A stretch of 64,000 nucleotides of DNA from Chrysoperla carnea. Taxonomy: Eukaryota; Arthropoda; Insecta; Neuroptera; Chrysopidae. A model generated the notes under the pieces. It did not search any database. It worked only from the letters and a program-made list of their open reading frames with translations, and was not told the DNA's origin. Below, piece by piece: positions 24,302-36,155 of the stretch. Made by a program: the position numbers and the translations under genes. The stretch is taken from contig NC_058340.1 of the NCBI RefSeq assembly GCF_905475395.1, forward strand, positions 53,608,181-53,672,180. The letters are read 5' to 3'. The first letter of the stretch is position 1; every line of letters begins with the position of its first letter.

Positions 24302-24631
24302 ATATGGCGGTGTTTTTTTATTCTATTGGGAAGTTATTAATATTCACGTTAATTTTATGCAAGCGCATAAAGTCTACTACCTGAAAAACAAATATCGTGC
24401 AATTGATGCATTTATGTAAAATATTATAATTAAATGGTAATTAGTATTATAACGATAAATAAAAGCTAAATGATCTTGGCATTCAGTAATTTAAAAAAAA
24501 ATTCTTTTTTAAATTCATTTACGATTAGCGTGACTATCTCAATGCAATAATTTATACATAAAAATAGTTAATAAAAAAACACAGAGCCGAATTAACAATT
24601 TTCAGACTTTGGGGTCAAAATTGCCCCTCAC
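24302..24631. other. no recognisable feature
   Basis: A+T-rich sequence between two family A fragments. Confidence 0.4.
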
Positions 24632-24737
24632 GTGAAAACAATTATGTTTACGAAAATTACCTTCAAACAAAAGTTGTTTATTTTTTATAAGAAACTTTTT
24701 TTAGATTTAAACTTTTGTTCTATCTCTAACGGTTTAA
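24632..24737 (+). repeat. family A fragment (middle part)
   Basis: Contains caaaagttgtttattttt, ttttgttctatctctaacgg and the start of the next family A segment, and ends abruptly. Confidence 0.7.
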
Positions 24738-25621
24738 GATAAGCAAAACTTAAAAATTTTAACATTTCTGTAAATTTTTCAAGCATCATATCTCAAAAAC
24801 TATTAAGCATACGGAGCTGTGGGTTGGCTTCAATTATTTAAAATTTAATATACTTTCAAAATAATAGTAGCAACTATTGTCAAAGCTCATAGTTTTGAAT
24901 TAAACTGTAAAAACCGAAAAAAGTCCAAAAATTTTGCACGGGTTTTTCACGGGTAACGCACATAGCATAACCTTTTTTTTGCATGCAAAACGTAGTTTCA
25001 CACTCCGCTAAGGGGTCTAAATAACATACCAAAAAATCAGCTTTACCACTTTTTGCGATTTTAATGTAGAATATGACTAGCGTATAACTTGACCATTAAT
25101 ATATCTTAATTAAGTTTTATTAAATTGGAAGCCTTTGAACCATAGTCTCGCTCGCTCTATGCTTAATCCGGGCCTGAGTAATCAGGAAAATAAAAATTAT
25201 GGGTTGTTATCTCAACCATACAATAATGTAACTACACAATTAATTAAGGTAGGTCTTTGCTTATTTTTCAGTACACACTCTTAGATTAACGATTGCTATG
25301 AGCAAATTATCTTAGTGCTTGAAAATAATATTAACAATAAAAAATCCTTTTATTTTATGCACCATCTGCCACGTGTGAAAATGATATAGTGGCCATCAAA
25401 TCAATAAAGATAATGAAAGATTTGTTAAACTCACGTACGTCTGTCAGCAACTGGCTCTCAGACTAACATCAAAATCAGACACGTTGATAATCAGAAAGAT
25501 ATTTTAATCAAAAAAATTTTCTATTCGGTACTCCAAGAAAAACTATAGGCGACACTTTAATGGAGGTTGAAGAGGGTATAAGCATCTATCTAATCGGAAT
25601 AAACAAATAAAAAACTATAGA
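24738..25621. other. no recognisable feature
   Basis: A+T-rich with no gene or bounded repeat seen. Confidence 0.4.
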
Positions 25622-26160
25622 ACGGATGTACAAGCGATTTTGATTTTTAATTTTTTTTTATATGAAGTTGGACTAAGTCTAAATCAATTCTGAAAATTGG
25701 GGGGGGGGTGGCGTTGCCCGATTATTTAAATAAATAAATGACTTCTAAAGTAGGCATATTCAACATGGGTCTGATGGGAAAATGGTAAATGGATGCATGA
25801 TATGTTTTCGTAGATTTCTCCAAAACTAGTGGGTGGAAATTAAAAAAACTATTTAAATTAAAGTTAAAATCTTAATAAATTATTGAAAATAAAAAAAATC
25901 CACTGTGCCTGACTAATTAAGGATGTATGAGCACGGTAGTGGGGACACAAATTAAAAAAATATATATTTTCAATTTTTTGATGGTGAATTATGTTATAAC
26001 TTGACAATATAAGACGAAAAGTAATAGTAAAACTTTTCGATACCTGGAGTAATTATTGATTATTAAAATATTGAAAATTGAAAATTTTGTTAAATTATTT
26101 AGCCTTCGGTATTTCGAAAACCAATGCAGATATCGAAAATTTTTCGTCTAAATATACCTT
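25622..26160 (-). repeat. family B repeat, near full length
   Basis: Opposite orientation to 33985-34495. Contains ggatgtatgagcacggtagt, aagacgaaaagtaatagta and gcagatatcgaaaatttttc. A run of nine or more G near 25699 sits at the point where the 51165 copy also has a G run. Confidence 0.75.
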
Positions 26161-26460
26161 GTACATTCTGTATATTTGAATCGATGGTTAAACAATTTTC
26201 TAAAATTACTAAAAATATAAATATTATATTCCAATTAAAGGAAATGTCAAATTATATACATGAGGCATATTTGAATTGAAAAAGAAAAAAAAATTATAAA
26301 ACGCAAACCTTCTTTGATAGTATAATAAATTTTAATCACATATCTATTTATTAAATCGTTTATTTTTGTGATTATCAAGGTTAAAATTTCAAGTCTTTTA
26401 ACTTCTATTCCATTTTTGTACATAAAACGATAAATAGAAATTTATATAGTAGCCCCAGTG

Positions 26461-26980
26461 ACGATATAAGGTCGATCTTCGCCCATCTGATAAACAAATG
26501 AGACATATTTTTTATGAAAATTTATTGATTTTTAAACACTTCTATCATAGTTTTTCTATCGAAGAGTGTTCATGGTTAGTTTTAATTAAATTAATTTTAA
26601 TCAATTTTTCACATAAACGGATTTTTTCAGGCAAGCCATTTTCAATACCATTATCTTCGTAATTAATTTATCTATCTTCTGATACCAATTTCAATTAGTT
26701 AACAGACCGGTGAAGACCTGTTTATATCATATGTATAGTTAAGTCAATATAGGTAACTAGTTACTAGACCCATCGGTTAATCAATCGAAATTGGTGTCAG
26801 AAGAAAGATAATTGAATTACGAAAATAATGGTAAAGGCTTGTCCGAAAAAAAATTGTTCATGGAAGAAATTGATTAAAATTAATTTAATTAAAAATAGCA
26901 ATGAACATTTTTCGATAGAAAGTCTAGGTATGATAGAAGTGGTTAAAATCAATAAAATTTGATCGACCTTATACCGTCTT
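26461..26980. repeat. foldback element
   Basis: The left arm 26461-26715 and right arm 26758-26980 are reverse complements over more than 200 bp (outer ends gatataaggtcga and tcgaccttatacc), with a loop of about 45 bp. The minus frame at 26797-27000 lies in the right arm and is not a gene. Confidence 0.85.
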
Positions 26981-28301
26981 TTACAACAAAATATTTTCAT
27001 CTGAAATTGTTATGATAAGTAACATCGTCATTACAGTCGGGGGACCTCTAAGATTAAACAGTTTTCCACAGGACGGTCCCTCGACCGTTAACAGTCCCAC
27101 TCGCTCCGCTTTACAGTTCCCTTATATTTTGAAAAATTACATATTATAAGATCTGTTCTAAAAAGAACCTCTAAAAAATCTTCTCCGAAAGAGCTGTTGA
27201 TCAAAAAAAGTAAGAGCAAGTGGTCGGCTTTAAATCAGCTCGTTTACTCATAATAATATCACTGCCGTAGCCACAAATATCCTGGAGAGCCGTTAAATAT
27301 CAATCAGGTGAGGATCGTCTTTCCTACTTTGAGTAAAAAGTAATAAAAGATTTTATCAAAACCAACCAAAAAAGCCAGATCGGGATAATAGCACGTTTTA
27401 AAAAAGAAATAAATGCCTGTATTTTTTATGGAGATTAAACACTTTATAATTATATTATTTTGACCTATATAACTAAAAAATCCTAAGATTACGAAATAAT
27501 TGAAACAAACAGATGGATTTTTGGGATTATATTTTGCTTATATCTAATCTACAACTTTAATATTACGTAAAAAATCGCTTTAGTAATAAATATTCAAAAT
27601 TATAAAAGGATCATATTAGAATAGAATCAACTAATACAATCATTAACACCTAGTTCCCACACTATTTATCTTATATTTAAAAAAAACTGGACATAATTTT
27701 CTTTTAGGGTTTCTTGTAAATTTTGAATGAGGTCCTGTACCCGGTATTTTCCCAATTTTATAATAATTAACCGAGGTGGTTAATTTTCAATATATTTTTT
27801 TCAAAATTTTTCTAAACTATACATTTTAGAAAAAAAATAATAAATTTTCATTTCTCATAATTCGAAATTCCGCGTGAGCTTTTTATATATTTCTATATGT
27901 CACATAATTTACCTTTTTGAGAAAATATTATTTTTTAACTTTCTAATGGAGAAAACAAAGTGCGATAGTCGAACAGACAGACAGATACAAGAATGTTTCT
28001 AAAGTGAGTCCTATTTTCAGTTTTGAAAAAAACAATTTATTTTCATTTTGTACTGTGTCCTTCATGGACTGTTAAACAACTTTTTACAAAAGAAAATTCT
28101 TGGTAGCGGGGTGTACTTTTTCACGGAACTCCGAAAAATTTCGGATTACAAGGAAAAGCTTGAAATTGATGGATATCGGTTTTTTTTTTTTGTTACATTT
28201 TATAGAAATAGGAGTTCGTTGACCGATTCTCATAAAATTTCAATTTCGATTTTTCAAAAATGAAATACAATATTAAAAATGAAACTTATAAAACAACTTA
28301 C
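26981..28301. other. mostly noncoding, one ambiguous exon-like spot
   Basis: Near 27248-27330 GC is higher and splice-like signals occur on both strands: on minus an acceptor before 27281 and GTAAAC after 27248 enclosing DICGYGSDIIM; on plus a CAG|GTGAGG at about 27331. The two readings contradict each other, so neither is called. The remainder is A+T-rich. Confidence 0.3.
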
Positions 28302-28475
28302 CCTAGTTTTTTTCTGCCTATCATATTTCCGATTATTTTGTATCGGTAAAATTTGTATTTCCTCCTGATTAGTTGATTGTTGTTGCCCATTAGGCTGTCG
28401 TAACAATGTTTCCATTTCCATTTGTTCTTCATTTTCTGGCACATTATTTCTTTCATTTTCAATAATTTCATTCAT
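28302..28475 (-). CDS. candidate first coding exon, unrecognised gene
   Basis: On the minus strand an ATG at 28475 opens 58 codons ending ACTAGG followed by GTAAGT, an excellent donor, leaving phase 0. The peptide is hydrophilic and rich in E, N and Q. It starts MNEIIENERNNVPENEEQME, includes a QPNGQQQSTNQEE stretch and ends basic (RKYDRQKKTR), like a disordered N-terminal tail. No downstream partner exon is certain; a 34-nt candidate at 27281-27248 fits in phase but is ambiguous. I do not recognise the family. The codon content (not runs of AAT and AAA) and the donor argue against chance. Confidence 0.5.
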
Positions 28476-28949
28476 AATTTTATTGTTAAAAATATGTTTT
28501 TTTGCAAATAATATCTCACACTAAACTCACTTAATTTAAAACACAAAGAATCAAATAAAAAAGTTTAAACACTTTTTGTAAAAGATCCCCCCACAAAATT
28601 ATAGATTATCAGCATTATCTTGTCAGTTAAATTTCTTTTGTTTAAAATTTTGAATTTTTGGATCTTGAATTAAATCAAACATAATACTTCGGTCGAATAA
28701 AAATCACCTGTTGAAGTGGACAAATATCATCATTTAATCAATTGAGCAAATTCTCAAATTATCTTTGCTCTTTTTTTGATGAAAATCTAGAAGTGCTTTT
28801 GGATTTTAAGAAAAATAATAAATTTAACTGTGATAAATATAAAATCTCCAAAAAACTAATCGCATGAAACACGTAGCAAGTATGAAAGTGTCACGCCTGG
28901 ATTTACATATTGAGCCACATGATCCGTGACCTTAAGCGGAAAATTTTTT
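28476..28949. other. upstream region, no recognised feature
   Basis: Lies 5' of the minus-strand candidate exon and would contain its promoter. No clear element is visible. Confidence 0.35.
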
Positions 28950-29085
28950 CTTGTAATTTTTTCTGTAGACGCTTAGTTTTCGAAATAAAAATGCAATATT
29001 CGATTTTAAGAAAAATGTGTTACTTTTTCAATCTCTGAGAGAATTCGTTTAGCTAACGTAGCTCCTACGAAGGAGCTATGAAATA
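28950..29085. repeat. dispersed repeat, partner of 49470-49610
   Basis: Shares gacgcttagttttcgaaat, aaaaatgtgtta and tagctaacgtagctcct with 49470-49610 in the same orientation. Only two copies are in the window. Confidence 0.7.
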
Positions 29086-30018
29086 AAGCGAATTTTTTTT
29101 TTTAATTATAGAGTAAGTATTCAAAAACAATAGGTGCAAGTTTCAAAAGTCTAATTACAATCGATTTAAGAATTTTTCTAAAAGTTACCTTTGGACGAAG
29201 ATGGGCGAAAAATATTATATGACTAAAAATTAATTTTAAAAGGATCAGAATTCCTCTGATATAAAAATAATCATTCGTAATTAAACCATATCGAAAGTTA
29301 ATGGTACCATGTTTTCAAGTATCACGCACATGATAAAAAATATACTTGATAGTGACAGTTATTTTTAATTGAATAATATAAGGTTTTTTTTAGTTAATTA
29401 AGTAATAAATTTGATAATTATATATTTATTTTTATTACAATTTTATTATTTAAAAAAATATTTGATTATATTTGTTAATAAATTGTTTAAAACTGTAGTC
29501 CTTATCAATATGGTTTGATTACTATTATTTGTTGTATCCAGTCACACTTAGGTATATTAATAATTTTCTACCTATGTATAAACGTAGTTCGAAAATTCGA
29601 CGATAAATAGTACCGTCAATAAGCCATACACAAAAATTTGGGGCTCTGTTGAAGAGTAAACAAAGTGAAAATCACAGCACTTGTACAGTAAAGTTTATCA
29701 CTTTAGGGGAATCCCCCAGCTTTACATAGTGTCGGCTTCTATGCATAGGCAATATATACAGTGTGTCACATTTAAGACATTTTCGTTATTTATAAGAATA
29801 TTGATTTGAAATTTTGCTTATTCATACAGAGTATACGGGTTAACACTAAGAAAAATATTAAGAATAGGTCTTATTTGTCAATTTGTAGTAGCCTGAGTTT
29901 AAATTTCAGATTTTCGTTCATCCAAAATGTTTTCAAAAAATTTGTGTGTGTTTGAGTGTGAACGGAGTATTTTTTTAGCATTGTGAATGTATAAAAATTC
30001 GCAGACTCACATAAAATT
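29086..30018. other. no recognisable feature
   Basis: A+T-rich. Contains a short cagtgtgtcacatttaagac motif near 29760 of the type often seen at insect repeat ends; no element could be delimited. Confidence 0.35.
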
Positions 30019-30575
30019 TTTATACCATGCATATATGTAATATGCAAGGTATACTAAGTTTAGTCCCAAGTTTGTAACGCATAAAAATATTGATGCGACG
30101 CACAAAATTTTGTTATAGGTCTTCATAGAATCACCTAATTAGTCCATTTCCGTTTGTCCGTCCGTCTGTGGACACGATAACTCAAAAACGAAAAAAAATA
30201 TCAAGCTGAAATTTTTACAGCGTACTCAGGACGTAAAAAGAGAGGTCGAGTTCGTAAATGAGCATCATAGGTCAATTGGGTCTAGGGTGCGTAGGACTTG
30301 TAAACCGTTAGAAATAGAACAAAAGTTTAAATGTAAAAAATGTTCCTTATCAAAAAATAAACAACTTTTGTTTGAAACATTTTTTCGTAAACATCACTAT
30401 TTACCTGTGAGGGCGCCAATTAGGCGGAAATTTTATACTATGTTCTATACTTGAATATCAGTTATGTATGTGTCACATATATGTATGTGTTATGTGATAA
30501 AGAAATCAACACTAACTATGCATGGTATTTCAACATTTAACTCAGTCAATTGTTTGTTTTTACTTGTTTTTAAAC
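30019..30575 (-). repeat. family A repeat, full-length, reversed
   Basis: Reverse-orientation copy: starts at accatgcatatatgtaatat, passes ttagtcccaagtttgtaac and ccgtccgtctgtggacacg, and ends in the gtcaattgtttgttttta region. Confidence 0.85.
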
Positions 30576-30766
30576 ATTTTTATACAGTAATTATTGAAAT
30601 TCCAACGCCCATAACTGAAATTATCTACAAAATATAGCTTAATGATTAAATTTGATCGAGACCTAATTCCCATAAGATAAGTGCGTGGGTCCCTTTAAGC
30701 CATATATTTAAGAGTTTTATAAATATCACATTTTAGAATACTGTTATATAATAGCCGGAGAGCTGG

Positions 30767-31132
30767 TGACGCAAATTTGGGAAGGTGTTTTAGGCAAGTT
30801 AAAAAAACAAAAAATTAAAATTTTATTTATTAGTGAATCCAGAATTCAGATTCGGGCAGGGGGCGGTTATTTCGCTACTGCACAGCCTATGACTTTTACG
30901 AAAAAAAATAATCAAAAAAATGTTTTAGGCAACTTGAAATTTGTTTAATATGTAATTTTAGCATCTATTTCAGCTAGAAATAATAAAGCCAGATTATTTT
31001 CGCAAATGTCATAGGCTGCGCAGTAGCGAAATAACCACAAACCCTCTGGCCGACTCAGTATTCTGGATTCACTAATTAAATAATTTAATTTTTTTGTTAT
31101 TTTAGCCTAAAACAACTTAACAAATTTGTGTC
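30767..31132. repeat. foldback element
   Basis: The left arm 30767-30912 and right arm 30988-31132 are reverse complements; gcgctactgcacagcc-like sequence on the left matches ggctgcgcagtagcgaaata on the right. Loop about 75 bp. The GTG-started frame at 30766-30948 is inside the left arm. Confidence 0.85.
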
Positions 31133-31802
31133 ATGGGCTCTTGGGCTATAAAATGCACATTGACATAAAACCCAATAAAAATTGTTTATAAAAACTAGCA
31201 GCTCCACCTCCGCGCTTACATATGTTTAATAATTTGTAATGAAATAATTTATTCAAAGTAAATCTATTAACTGTATTCAAAAAAAATAAATTATTCAAAG
31301 AGACGACAGATAAATGTGACCTTGTGCGTGCGAACACAATTAACTAAAAATACAAAAACAAATATCTCTCAATTTACTTTAAATACTCGAGCAAAATTAA
31401 TTTTAAGGAGTGAAAAAAAAAACTAATATAAACTATTTTTGGCAATTTTTCAATACGCAAGACTAAAGTCATTGTCCGTGTAATTTAAAGCCTCATAAAC
31501 TGTTACTTTTATCATCAATTGATAACAAACTAATATTATAAAAATAAATAAAAAATTGCAAAAATATAACAAAGAGTTATTTTTTTTTCAACCTCACTTA
31601 AACAAAAGCCATTTTCATTCAATAAAATTAATGCCCTATTATATTGTGCGTAGATAAATTTTTAAAGTCGATTTTTAGTATAAATAAAAATAAGTATAAA
31701 TAAAAATATATTTATGCCGAATTAATACTAATTTTTCGATACAGTGTTAAAAGAAATTGGTTATTCGAGAAATAAAGTATATTTTCTTCTAAAACAAAAT
31801 GA
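31133..31802. other. no recognisable feature
   Basis: A+T-rich, no gene seen. Confidence 0.4.
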
Positions 31803-32271
31803 GCAACAAGTGAAAACAAACAATTGACTGAGTTAATTGTTGAAATAACATGCACAGACAGTTTTCATTACTCTGCCACATTACAAATACATCCATGTCA
31901 CACATATATAATTGATATTCCCATATAATACATACTATATAATTTGCTCTCACGGGTAAATAGTAATGTTTATGAAAAAATGTTTCAAACAAAAATTGTT
32001 CATTTTTTTATAAGAAACATTTTTTATATTTCAACTTTTTTTCTATCTCGAACGGTTTACAAGATTGACTCAAGACCCAATTGACCTATGTTACTCATTT
32101 ACGAATTTGTGATGACAGACAGACAGACAACCGGAAATGAACTAATTAGGTGATTTTATGAACACCTATACCAAAATTTTTTTCTTAGCATCAATATTTT
32201 TAAGCATTACTTACAAACTTGGGACTAAACTTAGTATACCTTGGTATATTTCATATACATGGTATAAAAAC
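31803..32271 (+). repeat. family A repeat, full-length
   Basis: Same order of segments as 14812-15319 and 33476-33984. The 5' part begins caagtgaaaacaaacaattg and the 3' end is tatacatggtataaaa. Confidence 0.85.
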
Positions 32272-33276
32272 AAATTTCAATTATATAAAACAGAATATTT
32301 TCAAAACTATCAAAAAATATCTTATTACTAATTTTTATATATTTAATGGTAATTAAAATTTTTTTAATTGTCTATAAAAATTTTCTATTGATTACAAGTT
32401 AAATACTCTATTTTAATAATAATGCAAATCGTTTTCACTTTTGATTATTGATCGATTATTTACAACAAAAACTTTTACATTTTTTACGGCCTTTATTGTT
32501 ATAAATATAATAAAAAAATTGCGCTTATTGAAATGCAAATAGGCCCTTAAATTAACAAAAAAAATACATACAAATTTTTTTTGAATTAATATTTAAAAAA
32601 CACAAAGCACAAATTATTAATTTAAAAATTTTCACTATCACTTTGATCAAGTAAAACTGATTGCTAATTGAAACAGAAACACATGCATACAATTAATTAA
32701 CTTAACAAACACTTGAAATTAAGATTAACTAACTATAAATGAAATAGAAAGAGGCTTAAATATTTTATTCAAATTATTATCAAGGAATTAAATATTATAT
32801 TATTTGTTATCAATGAAAGTAAAACTTTTTTTGTGTATGTTTTTATTAAATATGTATGATTGATTGTATGATTTAAAAATAATTATTATACCACTTTTAT
32901 TTTTCTAATTAAAGTTTAATATAAGTTTAAAACTTGTGCGATATAACTATGATATGTTCAATCAAAATTTATTCGCACGATGTTTAAAATATTATTAATA
33001 TTATTAAAAATATTGTTATTCATGGTGATTCGCGACGACTGTATTTGTATTTATTTATTTATTCAAGTTTAATATAGTAAGTAAAAGACTTACTTCTCTG
33101 TTGTTGTTAAGTCATATTAAATTGTGTGAGTGTTTATTTACAGTGTGTTTGAAAAATGTGTGTCATTGTGTGTGTGTGTGTGTTTTTTATTATATTTATA
33201 AGATAGATATAGAACATGTTTAGAAATTATTTTTAAACTTAACAAGCTGTTGCTCGCGCAAATTTCAAGTCTGCAG
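32272..33276. other. A+T-rich, with a (GT)n tract
   Basis: A simple gtgtgtgtgtgtgtgtg tract is at about 33165-33183. No gene is evident until the GC-rich island that follows. Confidence 0.4.
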
Positions 33277-33334
33277 ATCTTACCACGTGCGAATGCACAG
33301 GAAGGAAATCCCCCCACTCCGGTCGATGATCGAA
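33277..33334 (+). CDS. candidate exon (exon C), unrecognised
   Basis: Acceptor tctgcag precedes 58 nt of GC-rich sequence ending GATCGAA|GTATTG. In phase 0 it reads ILPRANAQEGNPPTPVDDR plus one base, so it exits in phase 1, matching entry into exon D. A different frame is also open (SYHVRMHRKEIPPLRSMIE) and would exit in phase 0. The donor GTATTG is weak and was favoured because of phase, so this is the weakest link in the chain. The opposite-strand frame at 33280-33519 runs into a family A repeat and is discarded. Confidence 0.35.
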
Positions 33335-33475
33335 GTATTGTTATTTATTAATCTAGTGAATAGTGTGGCTGTTAATTGTGGCGCCAGGGTGCAAGTTGTA
33401 GTTGAAATTCTTTGTATCTTATTTTCAACTTTGATGATGAATTTTGTTATAACTTCATAAATGGAGACGAAAAAC

Positions 33476-33984
33476 AAGTGAAAACAAACAATTGACTGAG
33501 TTAATTGTTGAAATACCATGCATAGTCAGAGTTGATTTCTTTATCACATTACACATACATACATGTGACACACACATAACTGATAATCAAGTATAGTACA
33601 TATTATAAAGTTTCCGCCTAATTGGCGCCCTCACGGGCAAACAGTGATGTTTAGGAAAAAATGTTTCAAACAAAAGTTGTTCTATCTCTAACGGTTTACA
33701 AGATGAGTCCTACGGACCCAAGACCCAATTGACCTATGATGCTCATTTATGAACTTGACCTCACTTTTTACGTCCTGAGTACGGTGTAAAAATTTCAGCT
33801 CGATATATTTTTTCGTTTTTGAGTTATCGTGTCCACAGACGGGCGGACAACCGGAAATGGACTAATTAGGTGATTTTATGAACACCTATGACAAAATTCA
33901 TTTCCTAGCATCATTATTTTTAAGCGTTACAAACTTGGGACTAAACTTAATATACTATGTATATTTCATATATACATGGTATAA
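33476..33984 (+). repeat. family A repeat, full-length
   Basis: Begins caagtgaaaacaaacaattg and ends at a tatacatggtataataag stretch, directly abutting the family B copy that starts at 33985. Confidence 0.85.
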
Positions 33985-34495
33985 TAAGAATACAATTTTT
34001 CAATATCTGCCTTAGTTTTCGAAATATCGAAAGCTAAATATTTAAACAAAAATTTCAATATTTTGAAAATTACTCCAGATATCGAAAATTTTCGTCTTAT
34101 ATTGTCAAGTTATGCCATAATAAACCATCAAAATTGAAAAAAAAAATTTTAATTTGTCCCCACCACAGTGCTCATACATCCTTAATTAGTCGGGCACAAA
34201 GGGTTTTTTTGTTTTAAATTATTTATTAAGGTTTTAACTTTAATTTGAATAGTTTTTTTTTTTAATTTCTACGAACTAGTTTTGGAGAAATCTACGAAAA
34301 CATATCATCCATCTACCGTTTGCCATAAGATCAATGCTAAATATGCCTACTTTTGAAGTAATTTTTTTATTTAAATAATCGGACAACTCTTCCTTAAAAT
34401 TTTCAGGATTGATTTAGACTCTGCCCAACTACATATAAAAAAATCAAGCCTTTTATGCAATGTTGCCCTGGCGCCCATACATCCTTAACTGGTAA
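33985..34495 (+). repeat. family B repeat, near full length
   Basis: Same structure as 5735-6240. Contains an internal terminus-like stretch (gtgctcatacatccttaatt) followed by tagtcgggcacaaa, which suggests the full unit is two related elements joined end to end. Confidence 0.75.
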
Positions 34496-36065
34496 TATTA
34501 CAAACCTTGGCCGATTTTATTGCTCCAGACCTCTTATGCTTCACGTTACAAATAAATAATGGAAGAAAATACCTAAAATCGAATCAAATATTGTCAATAA
34601 AATTGAAATGAACTCGTTATTAAACTTCCAAAAAAAACGAATTCGTGATCAATATCCACCTGCGATAGTCTCTCAGATCAAAAAATTTTTCGTCAACTAC
34701 AACAGCCAAATTTAAAGTTATGATTTATCGGTATGACAGCCAACTCGCGGTTATAGAAAGGTTAAAAAACTAATCATATAGAATGAAAAGGGTGGACAAA
34801 AAGATTGATGAATAGTCAATAAACTTAACTCTCATTCTTCGGCCTTATGCCTTAATATAATCTTGCCATATACTAGTTATGAACGCACATAGCAAAAACA
34901 GGCTATCATTTTATAATAATATATATAGTTCAGTGGCTTATGTGTGAGCAAAAATTATTCAGATAAATTTTTTGTATAGTATCTATAACCAAGTTTAAAA
35001 TTAAACACAAGATTTATACCGATTTAAAAGCGGGTGTCTTTTAAGACAGTGCAGTTTACACCAGTTTACATTTCATCTTAACAAAAATAATTATTAAACC
35101 GATAAGAAGTAAGGTAAAATAAGTATATGTTCCTAGTTGGAATTACTCTCAGCTTTATTCCCGCCGCTTTTAGAGAAGCGCAGCTATTTCTTACCTGAAT
35201 TCACCAGAGAATTTGATTACTTTACATTATAAAAACACTTCGGAAATTCTGATTTTGTCAGCATATCTTTATGTTATGTCATTAGAAAATATTTTTTTTA
35301 ATTTTAGACCAAATAATTCACCCAAAATTTCAAAGTCATATAAATGTCAATGTTTATTGATTTAAAAATGACTGAAATTTATATTATTACATATTTTTGA
35401 ATATTATTTAATTTATACCAAAATGTTGTATTCTTTTTTAATTAAAACTGATGATAATATTTGTTTTACTGGCTCGACCCGTACGGAATCCCGCAGTAAC
35501 TACAAATCCGTATTTATAGGCAATTGTATTACAGATATGCCATACAAATTACATAATGAAAAAAATTAATCCTAATATTATTTCTCTAGCCTGTTTTAAC
35601 CTAAGCGGTACATTTTAAGATCGTGGGTCTTTTTTTCGTCACTAGCCAGCAGGATTAGCTTTAAATGAGAGTTAAATCATGGAATTTGATAAAGGAAAAT
35701 GGAAAATATCGCCATGTTATCATATGTGACTGGAAAAAAGTGTAAAGAATTAATAATGGTTTGAAGATAGTTTGAAAGGATAAATCATGTACATCCACAA
35801 TAGTCCGGAAGCGAATCGCAAAATAACTTATCTTATCGGTAATAGAGTTGTTGTGGGACACCCGGTAGGAACTATGTTTCTTTCGTTTTAGAGTATGAAT
35901 TATTTAGTTATGTATCAAGTTTGGAAAATAGACATATTCTTATTAATAATCAGAAGTTATCGGAATTAATTATCTAATTATTAATACATAGGTTTCGTTT
36001 TTTTGTTACACTTTATTATGTTTCCATAGATAATATAAATTTGTTACGTTTTTTTTTTCATCTAG
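34496..36065. other. no recognisable feature
   Basis: A+T-rich. A small GC-rich spot at 35155-35190 and a minus frame at 35661-35861 have no supporting context. Confidence 0.4.
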
Positions 36066-36155
36066 TCTCTCCGAATGCAAACCGACTGCCGCCTGCAACC
36101 GCCATATTCGGATTCAGTAGAGTCAAAATAGGCGTAAAAGACTTTTTGCCCAAAG
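36066..36155 (+). CDS. internal exon (exon D), unrecognised
   Basis: A good acceptor (poly-T, then catctag) precedes 90 nt ending CCCAAAG|GTAATA. Only one frame is open across the whole interval: SPNANRLPPATAIFGFSRVK, then IGVKDFLPK. Entry and exit are both phase 1. It joins in frame to 38226-38306, completing a glycine codon at the junction. This pair is the best supported part of the plus-strand gene. No signal peptide, membrane segment or known motif is visible. Confidence 0.6.

Noticed and set aside
27248..27331. Exon-like readings on both strands
   Set aside because: Plus and minus interpretations are mutually exclusive and neither has independent support.
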